Shown: positions 1 through 6,221, counted from the stretch's first letter. The stretch: 11,004 nt of DNA from a bacterium (GCA_003646045.1 QNDV01000047.1:1-11004), one strand, 5' to 3'. Numbers and translations: made by a program. Notes: generated from the letters alone by a model not told the origin.

Positions 1-341
1 ATGGCCTGTTCGGGGCAAACCAGCCAGCAGCCGGCACAACTGTGGCAGAGATCCTCGAAGACCATGGTGCGCTCGGGCAGACAGGCGATGGCATTGAATT
101 CACAAATGTCCGCGCACTTGCCGCAGTGCTGGCAGAGTTCGGCGTCCACCACCGGGATCGGCACTGTGACCGGTTCCGGCGGTTCCAGGGCGGGATCCAG
201 CAGCAGGTGGGCGTTGGGCTCCTCGACGTCACAGTCGCCCAGATGCACCGTCTGGCCGGCACGGACGGCGATCAAGGCCAGGTTGACCGCCACGGTGGTC
301 TTGCCTGTGCCACCTTTACCACTGGCTATGGCGATGCGCAT
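1..341 (-). CDS. MinD-superfamily P-loop ATPase with inserted ferredoxin domain (3' end cut by window edge)
   Basis: The visible N-terminal 113 residues begin MRIAIASGKGGTGKTT, a deviant Walker A motif (residues 7-16) typical of the MinD/Mrp ATPases. After the DCDVEEPN segment (about 37-44) come two [4Fe-4S] clusters' worth of cysteines, CxxCxxCxxxC twice (CQHCGKCADIC, then CHSCAGCWLVC-P), inserted in the ATPase as in the COG1149 family. Such proteins are thought to bind ATP and iron-sulfur clusters and to act in maturation or assembly of metal-cofactor proteins in anaerobes; the exact substrate is not known. The start at 341 has a strong GGAGG at about 346-350. The gene lies 12 bases downstream of the NifX-like gene, so the two are very likely one operon. 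The C-terminal ATPase part lies outside the window. Family assignment is confident; cellular role is inferred. Confidence 0.93.
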   Translation of the reverse strand, partial: MRIAIASGKGGTGKTTVAVNLALIAVRAGQTVHLGDCDVEEPNAHLLLDPALEPPEPVTVPIPVVDAELCQHCGKCADICEFNAIACLPERTMVFEDLCHSCAGCWLVCPEQA

Positions 342-353
342 GATCGCCTCCGT

Positions 354-593
354 TCAGTGTTGCGGCGAGCCGTCGGGACCCGTCAGCAGTTCGAGATCAC
401 CGCGGCGCCAGGTTTGAAGTGCCTCCTCGACAGTGCCCGCGATACCCGAGTAGATCTGCACCTGGGCCGCGTTGTCCAGCGGCGTGAACTCCCCGTTCTC
501 GTCATCATGGATGATGAACCACTGGGCACGGCCGAAGCACGGGTCCACGATGTCGGTGGGGTCCGGCCCCCGGGAAGTAATGATCAGTTTCAT
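354..593 (-). CDS. Short NifX/NifB-type dinitrogenase iron-molybdenum cofactor family protein, apparently missing the domain centre
   Basis: This 79-residue protein starts MKLIITSRGPDPTDIVDPCF and continues GRAQWFIIHDDENGEF, the hallmark N-terminal half of the Nitro_FeMo-Co family (IVDP-FGRAQ motif). It ends with the family's last strand and helix (VQIYSGIAGTVEEALQTW, then a short GDLELL tail). Family members normally carry about 35-40 further residues between the DNAAQ segment (40-44) and this VxIYxG segment, including the GAGIQAA and TGxxGPxA motifs. None of these is present, and the two halves are joined in frame at residues 44-45. The reading frame, the ATG at 593 and the promoter upstream are all intact. 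It is first in an operon with the ferredoxin ATPase. It may be a minimal cofactor-binding protein or a decayed copy. Function is inferred from family only. Confidence 0.85.
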   Translation of the reverse strand: MKLIITSRGPDPTDIVDPCFGRAQWFIIHDDENGEFTPLDNAAQVQIYSGIAGTVEEALQTWRRGDLELLTGPDGSPQH

Positions 594-629
594 TCTCGCT
601 TCCGCCGCCCGGTCTCTGGATATAGCATC

Positions 630-658
630 TTGACGATTGCCAGTTAAGAGTATATGCT
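630..658 (+). promoter_or_regulatory. Sigma70-type promoter for the DUF134 gene
   Basis: TTGACG (630-635) and TATGCT (653-658) are 17 bases apart. The -35 is a good match and the -10 is weaker (4/6). Predicted start of transcription is near 665, about 29 bases before the TTG start at 694. It faces the minus-strand promoter, and the two -10 boxes overlap by two bases. Confidence 0.55.
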
Positions 659-665
659 CATAACT
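642..665. promoter_or_regulatory. 24-bp inverted repeat covering both divergent -10 boxes (candidate DUF134 operator)
   Basis: The left arm AGTTAAGAGTAT and right arm ATGCTCATAACT pair at 10 of 12 positions around a centre at 653/654. The repeat covers the -10 boxes of both divergent promoters, so a dimer bound here would shut both. The adjacent DUF134 gene encodes an HTH protein, making autoregulation the simplest reading (inference). Confidence 0.65.
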
Positions 666-677
666 ATCGAAAGTCAA
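649..677 (-). promoter_or_regulatory. Sigma70-type promoter for the NifX-like/ATPase operon
   Basis: On the minus strand TTGACT (672-677) and TATACT (649-654) each match 5/6 of the consensus boxes and are separated by exactly 17 bases. Predicted start of transcription is near 642, giving a leader of about 48 bases before the ATG at 593. The -10 box lies inside the inverted repeat at 642-665. Confidence 0.7.
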
Positions 678-693
678 ACAGGAGGATCCACAC

Positions 694-1086
694 TTGTCCC
701 GACCGCCAAAACCACGCTGTGTGCGCCACAATCCGGCCGCAGTCCATTTCAAACCCGCTGGCGTGCCCCTGCGTGATCTGCAGGAGGTGATCCTGGGCCT
801 GGACGAGCTCGAGGCCCTGCGCCTGGCGGATTTGGAGAACCACTCCCACGAGGAAGTGGGTGCGCTGATGAATGTCTCGCGTGCCACCGCCGGCCGTATA
901 CTGGCCCAGGCCCGACGCAAGACTGCCACCGCCCTGACCCAGGGCATGGCGATCCGGGTGGAGGGCGGCGTGGTCGAGACGGTCCCGGACGAATGTGGTC
1001 GCGGCCGTCGTCGGGGGCACGGCTGCGGCCACGGGCGAGGACGCGGGGGGCGGGGCAACCGCGAATCCGAGGATCCGGGGAACTGA
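694..1086 (+). CDS. DUF134 (UPF0251) family HTH DNA-binding protein
   Basis: The 130-residue product opens MSRPPKPRCVRHNPAAVHFK-PAGVPLRDL and continues LDELEALRLADLENHSHEEV, the signature of the DUF134 family, with a sigma-factor-like helix-turn-helix at about 37-80 (GALMNVSRATAGRILAQARRK). The start is a TTG at 694, chosen because a GGAGG stands 8 bases upstream (681-685) and the family begins at this point. After the conserved RVEGG (about 88-92) the tail is unusual: residues 101-121 are Gly/Arg-rich with two Cys (101, 111) and two His (109, 113), which could bind a metal. The gene sits head to head with the NifX-like operon, as DUF134 genes often do, and is followed after 16 bases by the DUF5320-like gene. 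It is probably a repressor or sensor-regulator of this cluster and of itself; the ligand is unknown. Confidence 0.92.
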   Translation: MSRPPKPRCVRHNPAAVHFKPAGVPLRDLQEVILGLDELEALRLADLENHSHEEVGALMNVSRATAGRILAQARRKTATALTQGMAIRVEGGVVETVPDECGRGRRRGHGCGHGRGRGGRGNRESEDPGN

Positions 1087-1102
1087 AACAAAGAGGTGAG
1101 TC

Positions 1103-1339
1103 ATGCCTGGTGAAGACAGAAAAGGACCCATGGGCGAGGGACCACGTACCGGTCGCGGACTGGGACGGTGCGGCGACGGTACCGAAAAGAACGACACTGC
1201 GCAGGAAGCACCCCGCGGACGCGGCATGGGTTGGGGTAGAGGCCGCGGCCCCGGCAGGGGACCAGGAGCTGGCCGGGGACCGGGTGCGTGGCGCGGGCCG
1301 GGAATGGGCCGGGGACCGGGGCGCGGTCGAGGCCGCTGA
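1103..1339 (+). CDS. Gly/Arg-rich DUF5320-like small protein
   Basis: The 78-residue protein begins MPGEDRKGPMGEGPRTGRGL-GRC, matching the MPxGDxxGPxGxGPxTGRGxGxC opening of DUF5320-type proteins found beside DUF134, NifX-like and MinD-like genes. From residue 38 to the end it is almost only Gly, Arg and Pro, in GRGPG-like repeats with single Trp, Met and Ala. A GAGGTG ribosome site stands at about 1094-1099. The spacing of 16 bases to the DUF134 stop suggests co-transcription. There is one cysteine (23). The family's function is not established; a disordered nucleic-acid or metal-associated role is only a guess. The Gly/Arg tail is longer and more regular than the conserved head. Confidence 0.8.
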   Translation: MPGEDRKGPMGEGPRTGRGLGRCGDGTEKNDTAQEAPRGRGMGWGRGRGPGRGPGAGRGPGAWRGPGMGRGPGRGRGR

Positions 1340-1415
1340 CAACGAAGGTCTCGATCAGCCGGAGTAGGGCAGGTTCCCTCGGACTTGACTCACGGCGTGT
1401 GACCTGAGACATTTG

Positions 1416-1435
1416 CCTTTCCCCGAATGGAAAGG
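1416..1435 (+). promoter_or_regulatory. Hairpin that would hide the ribosome site of the next gene
   Basis: CCTTTCC (1416-1422) and GGAAAGG (1429-1435) form a perfect 7-bp stem with loop CCGAAT. The right arm contains most of the AAAGGTGA ribosome site (1432-1439) of the TTG start at 1443, so folding would block translation. A role in translational control (temperature, protein or RNA binding) is inferred. Confidence 0.5.
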
Positions 1436-1442
1436 TGAAGCA

Positions 1443-1718
1443 TTGGCAAGATCGCATTTCTCCTACGAAAAACGTCGCAAGGAACTGGACAAGAGGGCCA
1501 AGAAGGAAGCCAAGCGTCAGGCAAAGCTGGAACGCAAGGCTCAGGCTGTCGAGGACGGAACCGTCGGTACCGGTCCGACCATCGCCCCGCTGGATGACGG
1601 GTTTGAAGAGGGCAGTGAGGTTGCCGGGAAATCCAACACCGACAGTGAAGCCGAAGCTGCGCCCGAAACCGCGCCCGAAACCGAGTCTGAAGCAGAGACG
1701 GATACCGAGACGCCGTAA
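1443..1718 (+). CDS. Small charge-polarised hypothetical protein
   Basis: The 91-residue product starts MARSHFSYEKRRKELDKRAK; residues 9-33 are a Lys/Arg/Glu-rich stretch likely to form one helix or coiled coil, and the C-terminal half (37-91) is acidic, Pro/Thr/Glu-rich and surely disordered. The start is a TTG at 1443 with AAAGGTGA just upstream; an in-frame TTG at 1413 would place a hairpin inside the coding region and has a poorer ribosome site. A 12-base tandem duplication (1659-1682) encodes APET twice in the acidic tail. Short proteins opening with SYEKRxKE are widespread in proteobacteria and have no known function; I recognise the pattern but cannot name a role. It lies 103 bases after the DUF5320-like gene and may or may not share its transcript. 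Confidence 0.72.
   Translation: MARSHFSYEKRRKELDKRAKKEAKRQAKLERKAQAVEDGTVGTGPTIAPLDDGFEEGSEVAGKSNTDSEAEAAPETAPETESEAETDTETP
1659..1682 (+). repeat. 12-base tandem duplication in the acidic tail
   Basis: GCGCCCGAAACC occurs twice in direct succession (1659-1670 and 1671-1682), encoding APET-APET in frame. It is probably a replication-slippage product tolerated in a disordered region. Confidence 0.8.
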
Positions 1719-1930
1719 GTGGGCCGTGATGAACCGTCCGGCCTGAATGTCACGCCAGGGATCCCTCACCCGCTCATTTGTGCCCATATTCCGCACGATC
1801 CCGGAGCTCTGTCGCGGTGGCCGATTACATCGCTGGTCCGGTCTATCCCACACCGGGTCTTGCGCCCCCGCAATTCGGCGTCATCCTGTGGGGCGTTGCC
1901 CCACTCCAAATCCACCGGAAGAAGATCTCC
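1719..1930 (+). other. Non-coding stretch with a perfect hairpin before the DUF2214 gene
   Basis: No coding region is supported in these 212 bases. The only clear structure is GTGGGGC-GTT-GCCCCAC at 1888-1904, a perfect 7-bp stem ending 26 bases before the ATG at 1931. It is not followed by a T-run, so it does not look like a terminator; it may be a leader-RNA structure. I find no convincing promoter boxes. Confidence 0.45.
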
Positions 1931-2371
1931 ATGACCACCGTGCTGATCAACTATGGACACTATCTGGGCCTGGCCGGTCTTTTTGCGGGACTGGCGTTGG
2001 AACTGGCCCTGTTCAGGCCCCGGGTGGACGGCGCCATCGCCCGCCGCCTGGCCCTGGCTGACACGCTGTACGGCTTGGCGGCGGTGCTGGTACTGGTCAC
2101 TGGTCTGCTGCGGCTCTTTGCAGGTGACAAGCCCGCCAGTTACTTCGGCGTGAATTTCATCTTCCACATCAAGCTGACGGTGTTCGTGGTGGTGGCGTTC
2201 ATGTCCATCTGGCCCGCCATGAAGTTCTTCGGTGGTGGCCGGGCGGTGGACGGGGTAGAGCACACCTTCCCGTCGGCAGTTGGCATCCTGCTGCGTATCG
2301 AGTTGGCCCTGCTTCTGCTCATCCCGCTGCTGGGGACCATGGTGGCCCGGGGCTTCGGTTTCCGCGGCTGA
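1931..2371 (+). CDS. DUF2214-type four-helix membrane protein
   Basis: The 146-residue protein has four hydrophobic segments at about 8-28, 45-63, 72-97 and 115-138. The pattern of an N-terminal His (YGHYLGLA), a RRLALADTLYGLAAVLVLVTG segment (written here in part: RRLALADTLYG at 38-48), LxAGDKPASYFxxNxxFHIK (about 62-81) and a final IELALLLLIPLLGTMVARG matches the DUF2214 family of predicted inner-membrane proteins (COG3556). The frame is open well upstream, but the ATG at 1931 is chosen because the family begins here and a GGAAGAAG (1917-1924) precedes it. The molecular function is unknown; conserved His and charged residues near the membrane have led to redox or transport suggestions, none proven. 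It ends 4 bases before the stop of the convergent peptidase gene. Confidence 0.85.
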   Translation: MTTVLINYGHYLGLAGLFAGLALELALFRPRVDGAIARRLALADTLYGLAAVLVLVTGLLRLFAGDKPASYFGVNFIFHIKLTVFVVVAFMSIWPAMKFFGGGRAVDGVEHTFPSAVGILLRIELALLLLIPLLGTMVARGFGFRG

Positions 2372-2372
2372 G

Positions 2373-2385
2373 GCCCTACCAGGGC
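2373..2385. terminator. Short hairpin at the junction of two convergent genes (weak bidirectional terminator candidate)
   Basis: GCCCT-ACC-AGGGC forms a 5-bp stem at the point where the DUF2214 gene (stop 2371) and the minus-strand peptidase gene (stop 2376) meet. No T-run follows on either strand, so intrinsic termination is doubtful. Confidence 0.2.
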
Positions 2386-5306
2386 GAGGACCAGCGCGTG
2401 CCCAGACCCGGTCCCAGCAGGATGGCGTTGACGAACATGCGTTCCGTGTCCTGCATCCAGCGTCGGTAGGTCGGTTGACCGGCGAAGAGGATCACCTGAC
2501 CGCGGCCCACCCCCTCGCGGGTCGCATAGGCTGTCCTGGCCGTGCGTGCCGCGCCCTCGGGCCACAGCAGTCCACCCAGATGCAGTTCAGCCAGCCCGGC
2601 GAAGCGTGCGGCTACCCGCACCGGAGGTTGGGCGATGAGGGTGTCATCGCCGCCGAACCACACGGTCACCTCGCTGCCCAGTCCGAAGTTCAACCAGAAT
2701 TCCCCGTCCAATTCGGCTCGCAGCAGGGCGCCCTGGGGCATGAAGCGTCGCAGGCGCCGGTCGGCAGCGGCCAGATCGTCCTGGTCCGCCTTCTGGCGCC
2801 CCGCCGGCAGCGTGGATTTCACCCACTGCTGCATGGGGACGGGTGCTCCGCCCAGGGGTGTGCCCTGTTCCATTTCCGCGGTGAATGGTTTGGCGCCGGC
2901 ACCCAGCACCGGGGCTACGTCGTAGGGTGAGGCCCGGTGGGTCTCTGTCGCTGCTTCTTCCTCCTTGGCGGCGGGCTGCAACCCCAGGGCTGAGGGACGT
3001 CCGGCCTCCCGGGCGATCTCCGCCCTGGTGCTCCACACCGGCGAGGGGTGAATCTCCAGCACGTCGCGGCGGAAGCGGGTTTTTACCAGGTCCCAGTCCG
3101 CGTCGGCCAGCATGGCGGCTCCGCTGCCCATACCGATGGCCGTGCCGCCGGCCTCGATCCACCGCTGCAGTCGGTCGCGCCCGCCGGGTCCCAGCAACTG
3201 TTTGTACATGCCTGACCCGCCGAAGACCGGTGGGAAGACCAGCACGTTGTAGCGCGACAGGTCGACGCGACCGAAGCTGCCGATGTCCAAAGCGCTGAAG
3301 CGAAGATCCAGGTCCTGGTCCAGCAGATGCCACACGGTACCGTAGGCCGTGGGTGACACGGGCATGCCTGTCAGTACGCCCACCCGCGGCGCCACCAGCA
3401 CCCGGTAGTGGGAACCACCCAGGTCGGGGCCCGAGCTGGCGTTGGCGGTGGTGACACCTTGCACGGCCAGGCTGTGGCGGGCAGCGACTTTGTTGACGAT
3501 TTCGTCCAGTGCATCACCGTTGCCTTCACGCATGATCAGCAGGGCACCACGCTGATAATCGCGGTCGGCCATGGCGAAGGGCTTGGCCGCCACGCGCACG
3601 GTCACGCCGGCCTGCAGAAGGTCGGCCAGGGCGCGGGGCGCCGCGTCGGGATCGCCGTCCAGGATGGCCGATGTCCAGCCCGGTTCGGGGGCGGTTGGCA
3701 TTGTGGCTGTCACCGGTACCCAGGGTTCCCAGTCCCCACCGGGAATACGATTGCTCCAGTAGGCGGCAACTCCCCTGGTCAAGGGTACCGACCAGGCAGT
3801 GGTGTCATAGAGACGACTGCCCTTGCCTTTCTCCAGGTACTCGCGCTCCTCATGGAAGAATTCGGCGGACATGGGCACGTGGGGGTCGAGAATGACCCGG
3901 GCCAGGGCGCCGTTGGGTTGGTCCAGGCGAACCATCAGGGTTCCTGCCGGCAGGTCGCCGTCGGGTTTGTCACCGGTGCGGGCGTCTGTCAGGCCACCAC
4001 CGTCCACTTCGTCGCCGGTGCGATGCACCTCGATGTTCTGGTCCATGAGCTGTCGCGCCAGGCGTTGGGTTCGCCCGGGGTGCCGCGGATCCGGCGGGAA
4101 GAGCCAGGCCCTGACGCGTCCTTCCTTGCCCTGCTTCACCACGGTCCGCCGGGCGGCGGCCATGTCGGTCAGGATCCCGTCCCGGTTGTCAGCCAGCGAG
4201 GTCAGGTTTGCCAGCGACGAAGTGATCTGGTGCTCCACCGCCTGGGCGAAGGTCCGCACGGTGCCGTTACGCTTCTTCACATGGGTACCGGTGGTTCGGG
4301 ACATCTCGTACAGGATTCCCACGGTACCGTAGTAGCTGGCCCAGGATGATCCGTAACCGGGGAAGAATTCCTCGTTCCATTCGCCGTTGAAGTAGGAGTA
4401 ACCACGGGTGTCGAGGGCCGCGGCCTGGTCCACCGAGAACGCGTGCTCCCACTTGTCCGTATTCTCCGGCAGGAACGGGTTGAAGGGATGGCGCGGGGGC
4501 GGGAACAGATAGCTGGCATTGGCGCCCATCTCATGGCTGTCCACCAGCAATTGGGGCAGCCAGGTGCCGATGGTGGTGGCGCGCCGGCTTTCGGGCTGCA
4601 CCATGCTGAACCAGTCGCGGTTCAGGTCGAAAAGGTAGTGGTTGCCTCGGCCCCAGGGCCAGACTGCGCGGTGGGCCAGATCTTCCTGGTCGGGGTTGGC
4701 TGTGCTGTGGGCGAAGCTGGTGATCTGGGCCAGATAGCGGGCGCGGCCGTCGGGGTTCTCGCAGGGGTCGATGAGGATGACCAGGGACTCGCGCAGATTG
4801 CGGGCCCGCTCGTCCTCGCCGCCCACCAGCCACTGGGCCATGACCGCCGCGGCGTCGGTGCTGCTCAACTCGTCACCGTGGATACCGTAGGCCATCCAGG
4901 CCACGGCCTTGTCCCCGGCTTTGGGCGCGGTCTCGGTACGCGGGTCCAGGCGGTCGATGTGGGCGGTACGGAAAGTTTCCAAGTCGGCGATGGTCGCCGC
5001 ATCAGAAACCGCCAGGATAACCAGGGGGCGACCCTCGTGGCTGCGGGAGTATTCCAGGAGCCGGGCCCGCGGCGAGGCGTCAGCCAAGGCACGGAAGTAG
5101 GTCAGTACCTCATCCGGTCGCAGGGGCCGGGTGGTGGGTTCGACGCCGGTCACGTCGGCGACCGTGGGTACGTTCGCCCCCATTTTCGCACCCGGCAGCA
5201 GGACCGACAGGGGCAGGGGGTCGAGACCCCGGTTGAGACCCTCAGCCAGCACGGGAGTGGTCACGACGACGAAGGTCAGGACAAGGGCTAGCATGCGGTG
5301 CGGCAT
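2376..5306 (-). CDS. Secreted M14 family zinc carboxypeptidase with C-terminal amidotransferase-like domain
   Basis: The 976-residue protein starts with a signal peptide (about 1-21, hydrophobic core LALVLTFVVV, VLA-E cleavage). The peptidase M14 domain spans about 60-350: the zinc motif HGDE gives H143 and E146, NPDGR at 184-188 supplies the substrate-binding Asn/Arg, DSHEMG gives the third zinc ligand H258, and the Glu in LYEMS (E334) is the likely catalytic residue. A second domain at about 634-740 has the fold features of class I glutamine amidotransferases (LVFPPVFGG, GGTAIGMGSGAAML), but a Gly replaces the nucleophile Cys, so it should be non-catalytic. Length and architecture fit the large bacterial M14 proteins of this type. 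It should act in the periplasm or outside the cell on peptides. The ATG at 5306 has GGGAG 7 bases upstream; an ATG four codons later is possible. It lies 155 bases downstream of the response regulator on the same strand. Confidence 0.93.
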   Translation of the reverse strand: MPHRMLALVLTFVVVTTPVLAEGLNRGLDPLPLSVLLPGAKMGANVPTVADVTGVEPTTRPLRPDEVLTYFRALADASPRARLLEYSRSHEGRPLVILAVSDAATIADLETFRTAHIDRLDPRTETAPKAGDKAVAWMAYGIHGDELSSTDAAAVMAQWLVGGEDERARNLRESLVILIDPCENPDGRARYLAQITSFAHSTANPDQEDLAHRAVWPWGRGNHYLFDLNRDWFSMVQPESRRATTIGTWLPQLLVDSHEMGANASYLFPPPRHPFNPFLPENTDKWEHAFSVDQAAALDTRGYSYFNGEWNEEFFPGYGSSWASYYGTVGILYEMSRTTGTHVKKRNGTVRTFAQAVEHQITSSLANLTSLADNRDGILTDMAAARRTVVKQGKEGRVRAWLFPPDPRHPGRTQRLARQLMDQNIEVHRTGDEVDGGGLTDARTGDKPDGDLPAGTLMVRLDQPNGALARVILDPHVPMSAEFFHEEREYLEKGKGSRLYDTTAWSVPLTRGVAAYWSNRIPGGDWEPWVPVTATMPTAPEPGWTSAILDGDPDAAPRALADLLQAGVTVRVAAKPFAMADRDYQRGALLIMREGNGDALDEIVNKVAARHSLAVQGVTTANASSGPDLGGSHYRVLVAPRVGVLTGMPVSPTAYGTVWHLLDQDLDLRFSALDIGSFGRVDLSRYNVLVFPPVFGGSGMYKQLLGPGGRDRLQRWIEAGGTAIGMGSGAAMLADADWDLVKTRFRRDVLEIHPSPVWSTRAEIAREAGRPSALGLQPAAKEEEAATETHRASPYDVAPVLGAGAKPFTAEMEQGTPLGGAPVPMQQWVKSTLPAGRQKADQDDLAAADRRLRRFMPQGALLRAELDGEFWLNFGLGSEVTVWFGGDDTLIAQPPVRVAARFAGLAELHLGGLLWPEGAARTARTAYATREGVGRGQVILFAGQPTYRRWMQDTERMFVNAILLGPGLGTRWSSPW

Positions 5307-5461
5307 GGAAGACTCCCGGCAAAAAAAGAGTAATGCGACGCAGGCAAGGCACTATAGCACAGGAGAAGAACGGTTGCTTTATTTCGCGGCTTTGGAGCTA
5401 TTTCCGTTGATGATGCGGCATCCACCGTCGATCCTGGCCGTAGCCTTCAGCTTCCACCAGT
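5307..5461 (-). promoter_or_regulatory. Leader region of the M14 gene with a candidate -10 box
   Basis: In the 155 bases between the response-regulator stop and the peptidase start, the minus strand carries TATAGT (5351-5356, 5/6 match to a -10 box) about 45 bases before the ATG, with no good -35 at the right spacing. A GATGATGCGGCATCC stretch (plus strand, 5409-5423) agrees at 12/15 with the inner ATCATG box upstream of the kinase gene. There is no clear terminator after the regulator gene, so read-through is also possible. Confidence 0.3.
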
Positions 5462-6097
5462 TCAGATCAGGTCTTCCCGGATGGCCTTGGCCACCGCCGC
5501 GGTCTGCGAATGCACATGGAGCTTGCGGTAGATATTGCGGATGTGGAAGCGCACCGTATCGGCGGCCACACACAGGGAGTCGGCTATGGCCGCGTAGCTG
5601 TTGCCCTTGGCCAGGCTTGACAGCACCTCCTGCTCCCGCTCGGTGATGCGTATTTCCGACTCGCGGGGCGGTTGGAACTTGTCCTGGAAGAGGGCCACCA
5701 CTCGCCGGGCAATGCGCGACGACATGGGCGAACCGCCCTCGTGGGCGTCGGCTACCGCGGCCACCAGATCGGCCGGCGGTGTGTCCTTCAGCAGGTAGCC
5801 GCAGGCGCCGGCGCAAAGGGCCTTGAATATGTTTCCGTCGTCCTCGTGAATCGTCAGGATAACCACCTCTGTGGCTGGCTGGGACTCTTTTACCCGCATC
5901 GTGGCGTCGATGCCCGACATACCTGGCAGCCCGATATCCATGAGCACGATGTCCGGGCAGTCCGTGGCCAGGTTGGACAGCATGTCCTCGGCGTTAGGGT
6001 AGCGGCCCACGCAGGACAAGTCACCGGACACGCCCAGCAGGACGGCCAGACCTTCCCGTACCGCTTTCTTGTCCTCGACGATGACGATCCTGATCAT
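5462..6097 (-). CDS. NarL/LuxR-family response regulator
   Basis: The 211-residue protein has an N-terminal receiver domain (about 1-120): the acidic pair E8/D9, the phosphoacceptor D54 in VLMDIGLPGMSG, T82 and K104 are all present, so it should be phosphorylatable. A LuxR-type HTH follows (about 148-205: ITEREQEVLSSLAKG, then AADTVRFHIRNIYRKL), which binds DNA as a dimer. Start ATG at 6097 with GGAG about 7 bases upstream. The HisKA_3-type kinase encoded upstream on the same strand is the natural partner, since that kinase class pairs with NarL-type regulators. The two genes are separated by 397 bases, and this gene has its own good promoter (6168-6196). Likely targets include its own and the kinase promoter, judged from the shared boxes (inference). 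The M14 gene lies directly downstream. Confidence 0.95.
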   Translation of the reverse strand: MIRIVIVEDKKAVREGLAVLLGVSGDLSCVGRYPNAEDMLSNLATDCPDIVLMDIGLPGMSGIDATMRVKESQPATEVVILTIHEDDGNIFKALCAGACGYLLKDTPPADLVAAVADAHEGGSPMSSRIARRVVALFQDKFQPPRESEIRITEREQEVLSSLAKGNSYAAIADSLCVAADTVRFHIRNIYRKLHVHSQTAAVAKAIREDLI

Positions 6098-6105
6098 GGA
6101 GTAAC
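6091..6105 (+). promoter_or_regulatory. Additional ATCATG box over the response-regulator start codon
   Basis: TGATCATGGAGTAAC agrees at 13 of 15 positions with TGATCATGCAGTTAC of the box at 6263-6282 and has the same orientation. It spans the start codon (6095-6097), so part of the match is constrained by the Met-Ile codons. Bound protein here would act as an intragenic roadblock (inference). Confidence 0.3.
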
Positions 6106-6167
6106 TCCAAAGAAGGCATGGCAGATAGCTGATTTCGGTAACCCAATGTCGTCCTGATAGATAAACA

Positions 6168-6196
6168 ATTATCGCATTTCAGTGAAATGAGTTCAA
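6168..6196 (-). promoter_or_regulatory. Sigma70-type promoter of the response regulator
   Basis: On the minus strand TTGAAC (6191-6196) and GATAAT (6168-6173, 5/6) are separated by 17 bases. Predicted start of transcription is near 6161, giving a leader of about 63 bases before the ATG at 6097. It shows the regulator can be expressed apart from the kinase gene. Confidence 0.6.
6175..6189. promoter_or_regulatory. Inverted repeat filling the promoter spacer (operator candidate)
   Basis: CATTTC-AGT-GAAATG is a perfect 6-bp inverted repeat with a 3-base centre. It occupies 15 of the 17 spacer bases between the -35 and -10 boxes of the response-regulator promoter, a classic place for a repressor or a DNA-distorting activator. 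The binding protein is unknown. Confidence 0.45.
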
Positions 6197-6221
6197 CGGC
6201 TTATGCGGGTTCGGTGAATTA

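Noticed and set aside
1220..1336. Possible minisatellite in the DUF5320-like gene
   Set aside because: GC-rich Gly/Arg/Pro codons recur but no fixed-length DNA unit repeats exactly; it is low-complexity coding sequence.
749..1853. Long ORFs on the minus strand (197 and 250 residues) and a 124-residue plus-strand ORF (993-1367) over the DUF134/DUF5320 genes
   Set aside because: Arg/Pro/Ser-rich out-of-frame readings of recognised family genes.
1778..1930. N-terminal extension of the DUF2214 protein to an upstream start
   Set aside because: The extension is not hydrophobic, does not match the family and has no ribosome site; the ATG at 1931 fits family length.
3408..5291. Long plus-strand ORFs (313 and 282 residues) opposite the peptidase gene
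   Set aside because: They lie entirely antisense to the well-supported M14 gene, show no family motifs, and arise from high-GC codon bias on the other strand.
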